DNA of 64,000 nucleotides from assembly GCA_015060245.1 (NCBI GenBank), contig SUYU01000004.1:81658-145657 (forward strand). Reading direction: 5' to 3'. Source of the stretch: Bacteroidales bacterium. Lineage in GTDB: Bacteria > Bacteroidota > Bacteroidia > Bacteroidales > UBA932. The notes below the pieces were generated by a model. It made no database searches, was not told where the DNA came from, and saw nothing but the letters and a program-made list of their open reading frames with translations. This document shows positions 17,526-26,056 of the stretch, in pieces (position 1 is the first letter of the stretch; every line of letters begins with the position of its first letter). A program made the translations under genes and the position numbers.

Positions 17526-17552
17526 AAAAAGCACCGGCTTATTTTGCCGGTG
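17526..17552 (-). terminator. Attenuator-like hairpin between hot-dog gene and exporter gene
   Basis: On the minus strand CACCGGC-AAAATAA-GCCGGTG, followed by CTTTTTC, spans the stop codon of the second hot-dog gene and ends just before the exporter ATG. It has the shape of an intrinsic terminator but lies inside the operon, so it may reduce read-through from biosynthesis to export genes. Confidence 0.55.
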
Positions 17553-17940
17553 TAAGTTCTCCACTTATATCCAAATATTTGACTTCAGGATTCTCCAGGG
17601 TACAAACTGAAGCCTTGATTTTGTATATCTGCGTTGGGTCATCTTCTGCAGCAGGTGCAAGTGCAATATCAATCTCAAGATCCCTGCTCTTTTGAGGGGA
17701 CATAACCTCCAGAAGCCTGTATTGCTTCACATAACTGAAGGTCAGTTCTTTATTGCACAATTGCATGGCACACTCCTTTACCATCTGCATGCTGCATACG
17801 CCCGGACATACCGGCTCGCCGGGAAAGTGTCCCTGGTATACAGGATGCTCCTCTATAAGTTCAACCCTGAATTTTCCCGACAAACTCTCCTGTGACAAAG
17901 TGGTGCCTGTTATTTTGAAATATGTGTTGAGTAGATTCAT
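17539..17940 (-). CDS. Hot-dog dehydratase-like protein, His-only half site
   Basis: A 133-residue FabZ/ApeI-like hot-dog protein. GHFPGEPVCPGV carries the catalytic His (H38). The acidic residue of the FabZ pair, 14 residues later, is Gln here (Q52 in CSMQMVKE), so the canonical His/Glu couple is incomplete. The preceding gene, 12 bases upstream, encodes a second hot-dog protein with the Glu but without the His. In FabZ the active site is shared across the dimer, so the two may form a heterodimer with one complete site. It would dehydrate the 3-hydroxyacyl-ACP intermediate. Confidence 0.8.
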   Translation of the reverse strand: MNLLNTYFKITGTTLSQESLSGKFRVELIEEHPVYQGHFPGEPVCPGVCSMQMVKECAMQLCNKELTFSYVKQYRLLEVMSPQKSRDLEIDIALAPAAEDDPTQIYKIKASVCTLENPEVKYLDISGELTPAK

Positions 17941-17952
17941 TTTAAGGAAGTT

Positions 17953-18366
17953 TTATCCTCTTATAAATATTTTCATCTGACAAGTGGCTGCAACCTCTCC
18001 ATTTACAGACGTGCCGGCACTTATAAGTGTAATGCCCATGGCCTCCGATACCACTTTTATCTCTGTTGAAAGGGTATCTCCAACTTTGGGCAAAAAGTTG
18101 AGTGTGAACTTCTTCACCTCTCCAATAAATCCTACAGGAGCCTCCTTGCCCTGTGATTTGTATTTGTACCCCTCCATAGCCGAGGCCGATTGTGCCATGT
18201 GTTCAATTATTCCGGCCTCACACATCCTCTCTCCGTTGAGGAACATATTGTCCTCTCTGACAGACAACAGTGTAGTGGCACCCTCTGCGGATGCACTACA
18301 CAATTTGTCTACCATCATAATAGGATTGCGTTGAGGGATAAGGTCACTAATTGTCCATTCTCTCAT
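17953..18366 (-). CDS. Hot-dog dehydratase-like protein (ApeP type), Glu-only half site
   Basis: The track begins at 18456, inside the ACP gene; the family start is MREWTISDLIPQRNP at 18366, giving 137 residues and a 20-base overlap with the ACP gene. The opening IPQRNPIMMVD matches the FabZ/ApeP N-terminus, and EAGIIEHMAQS has the Glu (E55) of the catalytic pair. The GHFPG segment is replaced by MFLNGERMC, so no catalytic His is present, as in ApeP-type COG4706 proteins. It probably acts with the next gene product as a split dehydratase on ACP-bound chains. Confidence 0.8.
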   Translation of the reverse strand: MREWTISDLIPQRNPIMMVDKLCSASAEGATTLLSVREDNMFLNGERMCEAGIIEHMAQSASAMEGYKYKSQGKEAPVGFIGEVKKFTLNFLPKVGDTLSTEIKVVSEAMGITLISAGTSVNGEVAATCQMKIFIRG

Positions 18367-18592
18367 AAACGAAATCGTAAAGTTGTCCGAAAGTCTTGAT
18401 GGAAGCCACCTCTGTGCCTTTGATTTTAACACCGAATGTCTCCTCAATAAGAGCAACCATGTCTACAAGGCTAAGGCTGTCCAAATCCAATGATTTTTTG
18501 ATGTCAGCCTCTGGAGTGATAACTTCTGTTTCAACTTCAAACTCTTCTGCCAAAACCTCAATGGTCTTTGCAATCATTTCTTCTTTAGTCAT
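18347..18592 (-). CDS. Acyl carrier protein
   Basis: An 81-residue acidic four-helix carrier. The phosphopantetheine attachment Ser is S39 in LDLDSLSLVD. It is a dedicated ACP, distinct from the housekeeping AcpP by its location, and would carry the growing chain between ketosynthase, reductase and dehydratase. The gene is 58 bases after the ketosynthase gene and overlaps the following dehydratase gene by 20 bases. Confidence 0.92.
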   Translation of the reverse strand: MTKEEMIAKTIEVLAEEFEVETEVITPEADIKKSLDLDSLSLVDMVALIEETFGVKIKGTEVASIKTFGQLYDFVYERMDN

Positions 18593-18650
18593 AGTATTGT
18601 ATCTTAATAAATTAGTGAATTGTTTCTGTTAGTTGTGCAAACCTGGCACT

Positions 18651-19871
18651 TTACAGGTTCCTTATTATAAGTGTAGAGTTTGTTCCTCCAAAACCGAATG
18701 AGTTTGAAAGGAATGTGTCAAACTTCTTCTCCACTCTCTTGCCTGGGATGTTCAATTTTGCAGAATCCTCATCGGGGTTCTCAAAGTTGATGTTTGCACC
18801 AATGAAATCATTTTTCATCATAAGTGTAGAGTAGATGATCTCAGAAGCGCCTGCCATCCACATCTCGTGGCCGGTCTGTGATTTGGTTGATGTAACCTCT
18901 GGCATATTGTCTCCAAACACCTGGTAGATAGCCTTGGCCTCGTTTGCGTCACCTTTAGGTGTTGATGTTGCGTGTGCATTGATATAGCCAATCTCCCTCT
19001 TGTCTATGTTGGCAAGTCTTAGAGCCATTTCCAAAGAGCGTGCAGGGCCGTCAACATTAGGAACCGAAATATGGTCGCCGTTTGAAGAGAAGCCGTAACT
19101 CAATACCTCTGCAATAATAGGGGCACCCCTTCTTACTGCGCTCTCATAACTCTCTATGATGACAGTAGCGGCTCCACCACCCGGAACAAGACCGTCACGG
19201 TCGCGGTCAAAAGGTCGTGATGCCTTTGTAGGGTCGCTCTCTCTGATTGAGAATGCGCTTATGCCGTCAAAACTTCCAATCGAGAATGGGTTTACCTCCT
19301 GTGCACCACCGCAGATTACCATATCCTGAAGGCCGTTCTTAATGAGCAATGCTCCCAAACCGATTGCGTGAGAACCACTTGCGCATGCTCCGGAAACGGT
19401 AAGGTTCATGCCTTTTAGTTTGAAGATACAAGCAAGGTTCATTGTAACGGTTGAGTTCATTGACTGGAAAATTGCACCTGAACCAACAAGTGTGGTATCT
19501 CTCTTCTCGCGCATTGTATCAACACTTTTTACAACAGGATCTGCACTGCTGTCGTTTCCATAAAGGATACCTACCTCGTGTGAATTCAAATAATCCTGGT
19601 CAATGTTTGCATGTCTGAGGGCATCAACTGTAGCGCAATAGGCATATTTTGCCTGCTCCGGCATATATACTCTCTGACTTCTGCTAAGTTCCTTTTTCAA
19701 ATCAGGAATCTCAAGATGTGCAGTAAGTGCAGATCTGAAACCCATCTCTTTTCTTACAGGGTCAAATATAATTCCCGATTTTCCGTGATATAGAGAATCT
19801 CTTACCTCATCAAGTGTCTTGCCCAAGCAAGAGTAGATTCCCATACCTGTAATAACAACTCTTCTTTCCAT
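18651..19871 (-). CDS. Beta-ketoacyl-ACP synthase (FabF-like)
   Basis: A 406-residue thiolase-fold ketosynthase. Active-site Cys is C163 in SGACASGSHAIG, with His residues H300 (NAHATSTPKGD) and H335 (SQTGHEMWMAGASE). The segment after the second His departs from the usual GHLLGAAG. All three catalytic residues are present, so it should be active. Type II aryl-polyene systems pair such a ketosynthase with a chain-length factor lacking the Cys; no such partner is seen here, so it may act as a homodimer. It lies between the acyltransferase and ACP genes. Confidence 0.92.
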   Translation of the reverse strand: MERRVVITGMGIYSCLGKTLDEVRDSLYHGKSGIIFDPVRKEMGFRSALTAHLEIPDLKKELSRSQRVYMPEQAKYAYCATVDALRHANIDQDYLNSHEVGILYGNDSSADPVVKSVDTMREKRDTTLVGSGAIFQSMNSTVTMNLACIFKLKGMNLTVSGACASGSHAIGLGALLIKNGLQDMVICGGAQEVNPFSIGSFDGISAFSIRESDPTKASRPFDRDRDGLVPGGGAATVIIESYESAVRRGAPIIAEVLSYGFSSNGDHISVPNVDGPARSLEMALRLANIDKREIGYINAHATSTPKGDANEAKAIYQVFGDNMPEVTSTKSQTGHEMWMAGASEIIYSTLMMKNDFIGANINFENPDEDSAKLNIPGKRVEKKFDTFLSNSFGFGGTNSTLIIRNL

Positions 19872-19929
19872 ATATTGTATAATTTTTGTTTTCTTCTATT
19901 TCTATTCTTCTCCCGACAATCTATTCCAA

Positions 19930-21294
19930 CTATTTTTTCTTGAATACTATATCAAGTCTCTTCCACAATTCATCATGCAATTGCTGCAACTCTTTGCCTT
20001 TTGCAGAGGCAGAAGAGCGTAGCCATCTCAAATCCCGTGCAATCTTTACAATAAATTTGGTGTATTTGCATGCAATAATGGCCAATAACGGCAGTAGTGC
20101 TACATGGGCGAGTGCCAATAGCCATGAACCGGTGCTGAAAAATGTGATCAGCAGTGTGGCAATAGTGAATATTGGAATGAAAAACAGTACGTTGAATGCA
20201 AAATAGTATGTTCCGAGGAACATGATGTCGGTACTCATTTTCTTATGCATCAACTTTGGAATTGCATAGAGGAAGAGAGCAGGCCACAATGAGAAGATGT
20301 ATACCTCAATAAATACTATTGCCAATAGCGCCTTAAGCAGAGTGCATATGGCCGAAGATCTCTTTTCCAATGCTTCACTTCTGATTCCCAATTTCTTGAC
20401 ACCCTCTTTTTCTCGGGATGCCAGATCATATATGGCAGCAGCCTGTTCCGGATTCTCGCGGTTGAACTCATCAAGTCTTTTGCAGAACTCCTTGTCAGAG
20501 ACAAGCATATCAGGAAGGTAATTTGTGTCGGTACCTTTTTGCGCTGCATAACTCTTTCCGTATGTTGTGCGGATGTAATCTATTGAGTCATAGTTGTCCA
20601 GATCCTCAATATTGAGCATAAGGGCGCTTATCTTCTCCTTTACAAGGGCGTTGATCTCTCTCTTCACAGTGCGAGGTTTGCTCTTGTAGCGCTCATAATA
20701 TGGCTTCAATGAGATAGGCTCGCCAAACTTGACCATAAACTGGCCTTGGATATCAGTATAGTTCGTATAGTGGTTGCAAGAAGGGAGGATAAAGATTTCT
20801 GTATTGAAATTATCCATCTCCGCTGCCTCAAATGCAAGTTTAAGGTAACCTTGGGAGAAGTGTCCCAACCATCTTTTGTCCTGATGGCCGGCCTCGGGGA
20901 ACATGATTATGGTCCTTCCTTCTACAAGTTCACGCTCGGTTACTTTAAAGGTTTCGTCATTTTGTCCCAAGGCACCCTCTCCTTCATAATCAAGACGGAA
21001 TGCAGGAAGCAATCCTATTGACCTGAGGAACTTGTTTGCAATAGGGTGGATGGCAAAGACATCGGCCCTTGTTATGAAATGAGGCTTTCTGTCCCTGATT
21101 GTAAAGAGTACTCCAAGCGGGTCATTAAGGCAGTTCTGATGGTTCGAAACAACAATTACTGGTGTTCCGTCAGCCGGAATGTTCTCATAATTTATGGAGT
21201 ATGTCTTTTGGTAATATACCTTGTTGTGGGTAAACCTCAAGTATGATTTAAATATACTGTAGATTAATCCAGGTTTATTATTTTTTTGACTCAT
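19930..21294 (-). CDS. PlsC-type acyltransferase with C-terminal membrane domain
   Basis: A 454-residue protein. Residues 20-215 form a 1-acyl-glycerol-3-phosphate acyltransferase (PlsC) domain: VVSNHQNCLNDPLG (the catalytic His/Asp site, spaced as in other Bacteroidota homologues), then IIMFPEAGHQ and FILPSCNHY. The C-terminal half, from about 325 to 415, has three or four membrane segments. Such acyltransferases occur in flexirubin/aryl-polyene clusters and probably attach the finished chain to a lipid or glycan head group in the inner membrane. It is the first gene of the operon, with the promoter about 55 bases upstream. Confidence 0.88.
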   Translation of the reverse strand: MSQKNNKPGLIYSIFKSYLRFTHNKVYYQKTYSINYENIPADGTPVIVVSNHQNCLNDPLGVLFTIRDRKPHFITRADVFAIHPIANKFLRSIGLLPAFRLDYEGEGALGQNDETFKVTERELVEGRTIIMFPEAGHQDKRWLGHFSQGYLKLAFEAAEMDNFNTEIFILPSCNHYTNYTDIQGQFMVKFGEPISLKPYYERYKSKPRTVKREINALVKEKISALMLNIEDLDNYDSIDYIRTTYGKSYAAQKGTDTNYLPDMLVSDKEFCKRLDEFNRENPEQAAAIYDLASREKEGVKKLGIRSEALEKRSSAICTLLKALLAIVFIEVYIFSLWPALFLYAIPKLMHKKMSTDIMFLGTYYFAFNVLFFIPIFTIATLLITFFSTGSWLLALAHVALLPLLAIIACKYTKFIVKIARDLRWLRSSASAKGKELQQLHDELWKRLDIVFKKK

Positions 21295-21342
21295 AGTTTC
21301 TTATAATTATTCTCTTGTTTAGCGCCGAGAACATTTAACCCA

Positions 21343-21373
21343 CAAAGTTAATCAATTTAGATTGTATTTCAAA
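21343..21373 (-). promoter_or_regulatory. Promoter of the lipid operon
   Basis: On the minus strand TTTG, 19 bases, then TAACTTTG: an exact match to the Bacteroidota sigma consensus TTTG-N19-TAnnTTTG. The -7 box is about 50 bases before the first ATG (21294). It should drive all nine genes of the lipid operon. Confidence 0.85.
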
Positions 21374-21484
21374 ATGATGGAACTTGTCGGCCACTCTATA
21401 TATTTGACAAACAGGGTGATAGGCTGTTTTTTTTAATAGGGGAGAAATGCAGCATAAGAGGGACTGCTCCCCAGACCGCCCATT

Positions 21485-21525
21485 AAACAACACCCCCTGC
21501 CGGAATATGCTCTGGCAGGGGGCTC
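21485..21525 (-). terminator. Terminator after carB
   Basis: A 9-bp GC-rich stem CCCCCTGCC / GGCAGGGGG with a 12-base loop is followed on the minus strand by TGTTGTTT. It ends carAB about 75 bases after the carB stop. A smaller hairpin (GATGGCT/AGCCATC) lies just upstream. The rest of 21374-21599 holds no gene I can see. Confidence 0.8.
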
Positions 21526-21599
21526 TTATTGTAGATGGCTTTTGAGCCATCCTTATGTGTATTGGGAGTTATAAACTCCTGTGTTTAAGTTTATGGTTG

Positions 21600-24500
21600 T
21601 TATGAGTTGTACTCATCCCAACTCTTGATCTGAATCTTCTCAAGAGGAATGTTGCAGAATGCGTTGATGAATGCACTTGCAAGTCTTGCATTGGTAATAA
21701 GAGGAATGTTGAAGTCAACAGAGGCTCTTCTTACCTTGTAGCCATTCTCAAGTTCCACTTGGGTCAAGTTTTTAGGAATGTTTACAACCATATCAATCTT
21801 GCCGTTCTGAAGCATATCCATTACCTGTGGCTCCATACCCTGCTCACTTGGCCAGTAAACCTGTGTTGCAGGAATATTGTTTTCAACAAGATATCTGAAT
21901 GAACCGCCGGTAGCGTAGATGTTGTAGCCGTTCTTTGTCAAAGTCTTTGCTGCACTCAAAAGTTCTGCCTTCTGTTTAGCGCTACCTGTTGACATAAGGA
22001 TATTCTTTTTAGGAATCTTATAGCCCACAGAGAGCATAGATTTGAGGATAGCCTCATTTGAATCATCGCCAATACATCCTACCTCACCTGTTGAAGCCAT
22101 GTCTACACCAAGTACTGGGTCGGCTTTCTGAAGTCTTGAGAATGAGAACTGTGAAGCCTTGACACCAACGTAATCCAAGTCGAATGCGCTCTTGTTAGGA
22201 GCCTCTACAGGCTCGCCAATCATAACTTTGGTAGCAAGTTCAATGAGGTTGATTCTAAGAACCTTTGATACAAAAGGAAAACTTCTTGAGGCTCTCAAGT
22301 TACACTCAATTACCTTAATATCGTTATCTTTTGCAAGGAACTGTATGTTGAACGGACCTGAAATCTTCAAAGCCTCGGCAATCTTTCTTGCAATTTTCTT
22401 GATTCTTCTTGCTGTCTCAAGGTAAATCTTCTGAGGAGGGAACTGGATTGTTGCATCACCCGAGTGGACACCTGCAAACTCAATGTGCTCTGATATTGCG
22501 TATGCCAAAACCTCTCCGTTCTTTGCAACAGCGTCAAATTCAATCTCTTTTGCTCCCTGGATAAACTCACTTACCACTACCGGATGTTTCTTTGATACGT
22601 TTGCAGCAAGTTGAAGGAACTGCTCAAGTTCGGTCTTGTTTGAACATACGTTCATGGCAGCACCCGAAAGCACGTATGAAGGTCTTACAAGCACAGGGAA
22701 GCCAACATTGTCTACAAAGTCATAAACATCAGACATTGTTGAGAGTTCTTTCCAGCGTGGCTGGTCAATGCCAAGTCTATCCAGCATTGAAGAGAAGCGG
22801 TGTCTGTCCTCCGCATTGTCAATTGACTCTGCAGATGTACCCATAATCGGAACATTGGCATTGTCGAGTTTCAATGCAAGGTTGTTAGGAATCTGTCCAC
22901 CTACAGATACAACCACACCGTGAGGTTTCTCAAGGTCGTAGATATCCATTACCCTTTCAAAGGTAAGTTCGTCAAAATACAACCTGTCGCACATGTCATA
23001 GTCTGTAGATACAGTCTCCGGGTTGTAGTTGATCATTACGCCTCTCCATCCGCAGTTCTGGATAGTCTTGAGCGCATTTACGCTACACCAGTCGAACTCA
23101 ACGGAACTTCCAATCCTGTATGCACCAGAACCAAGCACAATAATTGATTTCTTGTCATCTGTGTAATCGATGTCATGTTTTGTGCCGTTGTAGGTCAAGT
23201 AGAGGTAGTTGGTCATTGCAGGATACTCTGCAGCCAATGTATCTATCTGTTTTACAACAGGAAGGATGTTGTATTTAATTCTGTAATCCCTTACAATCTT
23301 AAGGTAAAGGTCTGTGTCAATGGTGTCTTTATATACAAGTCTTCCTATCTGGAAATCTGAAAAACCCTGACGTTTTGCCTTCTTTACAAGTTCGTAAGGT
23401 ACATCATCTATCTTTTCATATCCCGACAACTCCTTGTCAGTAAGTATCAGACCATACAGTTTGTGAAGGAACCATTTGTCAATCTTTGTAAGGTCATGTA
23501 TCTGGTCAACGGTATATCCAGCCTTGAAGGCCTTTGAAATTACGAAGATACGGTTGTCGGTAGGCTCTCTCAATGCTTTGTCGATATCATCAACCTTGAT
23601 ATCCCTGTTGGCAGTGAAACCGTGTGCGCCCTGGCCGATCATTCTCAAACCCTTCTGGATAGTCTCCTCAAATGTACGTCCGATTGCCATAACCTCACCC
23701 ACACTCTTCATGCTGCTGCCGATCTCGCGGCTTACACCCTGGAATTTAGACAAGTCCCAACGAGGAATCTTACATACAACATAGTCAAGTGCCGGCTCAA
23801 ACATGGCAGGAGTATTTCTTGTAACCGAGTTCTTTAACTCAAACAAACCATAACCCAAGCCAAGTTTTGCTGCAACAAAAGCAAGAGGGTAGCCTGTTGC
23901 CTTTGATGCAAGTGCAGATGAACGGCTTAAACGGGCATTGACCTCAATAACCCTGTAATCCTCTGAAATAAGGTCAAATGCGTACTGTACATTACACTCG
24001 CCTACAATTCCTATATGTTTTACAATTCTGATTGCAATGCTTCTCAATTTGTTGATTTCATGGTCGGTAAGAGTCTGACACGGAGCAACAACGATACTCT
24101 CTCCGGTATGTATGCCAAGAGGGTCAAAGTTCTCCATGTTACAAACTGTGATACAGTTGTCATATTTGTCCCTTACAACCTCAAACTCAATCTCTTTCCA
24201 TCCTTTCAAAGATTTCTCCACAAGAACCTGTGGCGAGAATGTGAATGATTTCTCTGCAAGTTTGATAAGTTCCTCCCTGTTGTTGCAGAAGCCGCTGCCC
24301 AATCCTCCAAGTGCGTATGCGGCACGTATGATTACAGGGTAGCCCAAATCCTCTGCAGCCTGGAGAGCATCTTCAATATTCTCTACAGCGTGGCTCTTTA
24401 TGGTCTTTACATCAATCTCATCAAGTTTTCTGATGAAAAGATCCCTGTCTTCGGTATCCATGATTGCCTGGACCGGTGTGCCGAGAACCTGAAGGTCGTA

Positions 24501-24821
24501 TTTCTCAAGGATGCCGCTCTTGTAGAGTTCAACACCGCAGTTGAGGGCTGTCTGGCCACCGAAAGCCAAAAGGATGCCTTGTGGCTGCTCCTTCTTTATT
24601 ACCTCCTCTACAAAGTAAGGGGTAACGGGCAAGAAGTATATTTTGTCTGCAATTCCTTCTGATGTCTGGACAGTTGCAATATTAGGGTTGATAAGAACAG
24701 TCTCTATTCCCTCTTCACGCATTGCCTTCAATGCCTGTGAACCAGAATAGTCAAACTCACCGGCCTCACCAATCTTTAGTGCACCGGAACCCAATAGAAG
24801 TACTTTTGAAATTTTACCCAT
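21600..24821 (-). CDS. carB: Carbamoyl-phosphate synthase large subunit
   Basis: The track starts at 24851 within carA; the family start is MGKISKVLLLGSGALKIGE at 24821, giving 1073 residues, the usual size. Two homologous ATP-grasp halves are seen: the first with LVEKSLKGWKEIEFEVVRD and EVNARLSRSSALASKATGYP, the second with VVSEFIQGAKEIEFDAVAK and ECNLRASRSFPFVSKV, then a C-terminal MGS-like regulatory domain (YATGGSFRYL). It makes carbamoyl phosphate from bicarbonate, ammonia and two ATP for arginine and pyrimidine synthesis. It starts 4 bases after the carA stop. Confidence 0.96.
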   Translation of the reverse strand: MGKISKVLLLGSGALKIGEAGEFDYSGSQALKAMREEGIETVLINPNIATVQTSEGIADKIYFLPVTPYFVEEVIKKEQPQGILLAFGGQTALNCGVELYKSGILEKYDLQVLGTPVQAIMDTEDRDLFIRKLDEIDVKTIKSHAVENIEDALQAAEDLGYPVIIRAAYALGGLGSGFCNNREELIKLAEKSFTFSPQVLVEKSLKGWKEIEFEVVRDKYDNCITVCNMENFDPLGIHTGESIVVAPCQTLTDHEINKLRSIAIRIVKHIGIVGECNVQYAFDLISEDYRVIEVNARLSRSSALASKATGYPLAFVAAKLGLGYGLFELKNSVTRNTPAMFEPALDYVVCKIPRWDLSKFQGVSREIGSSMKSVGEVMAIGRTFEETIQKGLRMIGQGAHGFTANRDIKVDDIDKALREPTDNRIFVISKAFKAGYTVDQIHDLTKIDKWFLHKLYGLILTDKELSGYEKIDDVPYELVKKAKRQGFSDFQIGRLVYKDTIDTDLYLKIVRDYRIKYNILPVVKQIDTLAAEYPAMTNYLYLTYNGTKHDIDYTDDKKSIIVLGSGAYRIGSSVEFDWCSVNALKTIQNCGWRGVMINYNPETVSTDYDMCDRLYFDELTFERVMDIYDLEKPHGVVVSVGGQIPNNLALKLDNANVPIMGTSAESIDNAEDRHRFSSMLDRLGIDQPRWKELSTMSDVYDFVDNVGFPVLVRPSYVLSGAAMNVCSNKTELEQFLQLAANVSKKHPVVVSEFIQGAKEIEFDAVAKNGEVLAYAISEHIEFAGVHSGDATIQFPPQKIYLETARRIKKIARKIAEALKISGPFNIQFLAKDNDIKVIECNLRASRSFPFVSKVLRINLIELATKVMIGEPVEAPNKSAFDLDYVGVKASQFSFSRLQKADPVLGVDMASTGEVGCIGDDSNEAILKSMLSVGYKIPKKNILMSTGSAKQKAELLSAAKTLTKNGYNIYATGGSFRYLVENNIPATQVYWPSEQGMEPQVMDMLQNGKIDMVVNIPKNLTQVELENGYKVRRASVDFNIPLITNARLASAFINAFCNIPLEKIQIKSWDEYNS

Positions 24822-24825
24822 TGTA

Positions 24826-25899
24826 TTACAACATTTTAAAGAATTCATCAAATATTTGGTTTGTTACTGGTGAAACACCTGCCGCCTGCGGATTGAACTG
24901 TGCAGAGAAGAATGGTTTGCTCTTGTGTCTGATACCTTCGCAAGTGTTGTCATTCATATTTACAAACAGAGGTTCCCAGTCAGATGGAAGAGACTCCATG
25001 TCAACGGCATAACCGTGGTTCTGTGATGTTATGAAGCAACTTGTGGTGTTGGCCATTCTTACAGGCTGGTTATGACCCCTATGTCCATATTTCAATTTGA
25101 AAACCTTTGCTCCGGCAGCCAATGCAAGCAGTTGGTTACCCATGCACACACCGCATACAGGTTTGCCCTTTTCCATTGCTGCAGATATGTTCTTGATTGT
25201 CTCTGTGCAGAAGTTAGGGTCACCTGGACCATTGGATATGCACAATCCGTCATACTCCAACTCGTTGAAATTGTAGTTCCAAGGAACTCTGATCACTTCA
25301 ACGCCATTATCAAGAAGCCAGCGGATGATGCTGTTTCTTGTACCGCAATCTACAAGCACAACCTTTTTGTCGGCATTGCCGTATCTTGTAACCTCACTGC
25401 AACTCGCTTTGGCAACCATATTCTCTTCGTTGGGATTCTCTACAGGGAAATCTGCCGATGCCCCTTCAGGAACAATTCTTCCCAGCATTGAACCATTCTC
25501 CCTGAGGGTCTTTGTAAGTTCTCTTGTGTCAACGCCATAAATGCCCGGAACCTTCTCCTCCTTAAGCCACTCGTCAAGGCTTTTTGCAGCATTCCAGTGA
25601 CTGTAATTGAATGAGTAGTCTGTTATAACCAGTGCTTTTACGTGAATCTTTCCAGATTCAAAGAATTTCTCTATGCCGTTCTCTTTTTCATCCGAAGGTA
25701 CACCATAGTTTCCAAGGATAGGATATGTTGATACCAGAATCTGTCCGGAATAGGACGGGTCTGTAAGTGTTTCAGGATATCCTACCATTGCTGTGCTGAA
25801 AACAACTTCGCCATTTGCAGGTTGGTCGTAACCGAAAGAATAGCCCTCAAACTCAAGGCCATTCTCCAGAATAAGTTTAACTTTTTTAGTTGATTGCAT
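24826..25899 (-). CDS. carA: Carbamoyl-phosphate synthase small subunit, altered glutaminase site
   Basis: Start set at ATG 25899 (MQSTKKVKLILENG), since the track's extra 15 residues reach into the promoter. 357 residues: the N-terminal CPSase domain (STAMVGYPETLTDPSY, VDTRELTKTLRENG) and the class I glutamine amidotransferase domain (ISNGPGDPNF, GVCMGNQLLALAAG with Cys252, SQNHGYAVD). In most relatives the triad is completed by His and Glu in an HPE motif; here the codons read FNPQAAG, so His is Asn336 and Glu is Gln338. The Cys remains. The glutaminase may be impaired, with free ammonia used by CarB instead. Confidence 0.93.
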   Translation of the reverse strand: MQSTKKVKLILENGLEFEGYSFGYDQPANGEVVFSTAMVGYPETLTDPSYSGQILVSTYPILGNYGVPSDEKENGIEKFFESGKIHVKALVITDYSFNYSHWNAAKSLDEWLKEEKVPGIYGVDTRELTKTLRENGSMLGRIVPEGASADFPVENPNEENMVAKASCSEVTRYGNADKKVVLVDCGTRNSIIRWLLDNGVEVIRVPWNYNFNELEYDGLCISNGPGDPNFCTETIKNISAAMEKGKPVCGVCMGNQLLALAAGAKVFKLKYGHRGHNQPVRMANTTSCFITSQNHGYAVDMESLPSDWEPLFVNMNDNTCEGIRHKSKPFFSAQFNPQAAGVSPVTNQIFDEFFKML

Positions 25900-25914
25900 C
25901 TTTATATGAAGTAT

Positions 25915-25945
25915 GAAATTTACGAAGTTTACAAAATTGGGCAAA
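25915..25945 (-). promoter_or_regulatory. Promoter of carAB
   Basis: Minus strand TTTG, 19 bases, TAAATTTC: one mismatch in the last position of the Bacteroidota -7 box. It lies 16 bases upstream of the carA start and directly follows the dipeptidase terminator. Confidence 0.65.
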
Positions 25946-25956
25946 AGTAATAAAAA

Positions 25957-25983
25957 AAGGAGGTTTTTGCAATAAACCTCCTT
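25957..25983 (-). terminator. Terminator of the C69 dipeptidase gene
   Basis: On the minus strand AAGGAGGTTT and AAACCTCCTT pair over a 7-base loop and continue into a run of seven T. It lies about 75 bases after the dipeptidase stop and just before the carA promoter. Confidence 0.9.
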
Positions 25984-26056
25984 ATGAAATTTGTGTAAAA
26001 AAACAATTATTTATTGTAAATATCTTTCCTTCAGAAAAATACTTTTTTGGTACGTT

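Noticed and set aside
18367-18456. Longer N-terminus of the first hot-dog protein
   Set aside because: The extra 30 residues (Arg/Leu/Ser-rich) lie inside the ACP gene in another frame; the family starts at MREWTISDL.
18651-19871. Housekeeping FabF
   Set aside because: Its operon with exporter, LolA-like and acyltransferase genes and the altered segment after the second His argue for a dedicated pathway enzyme.
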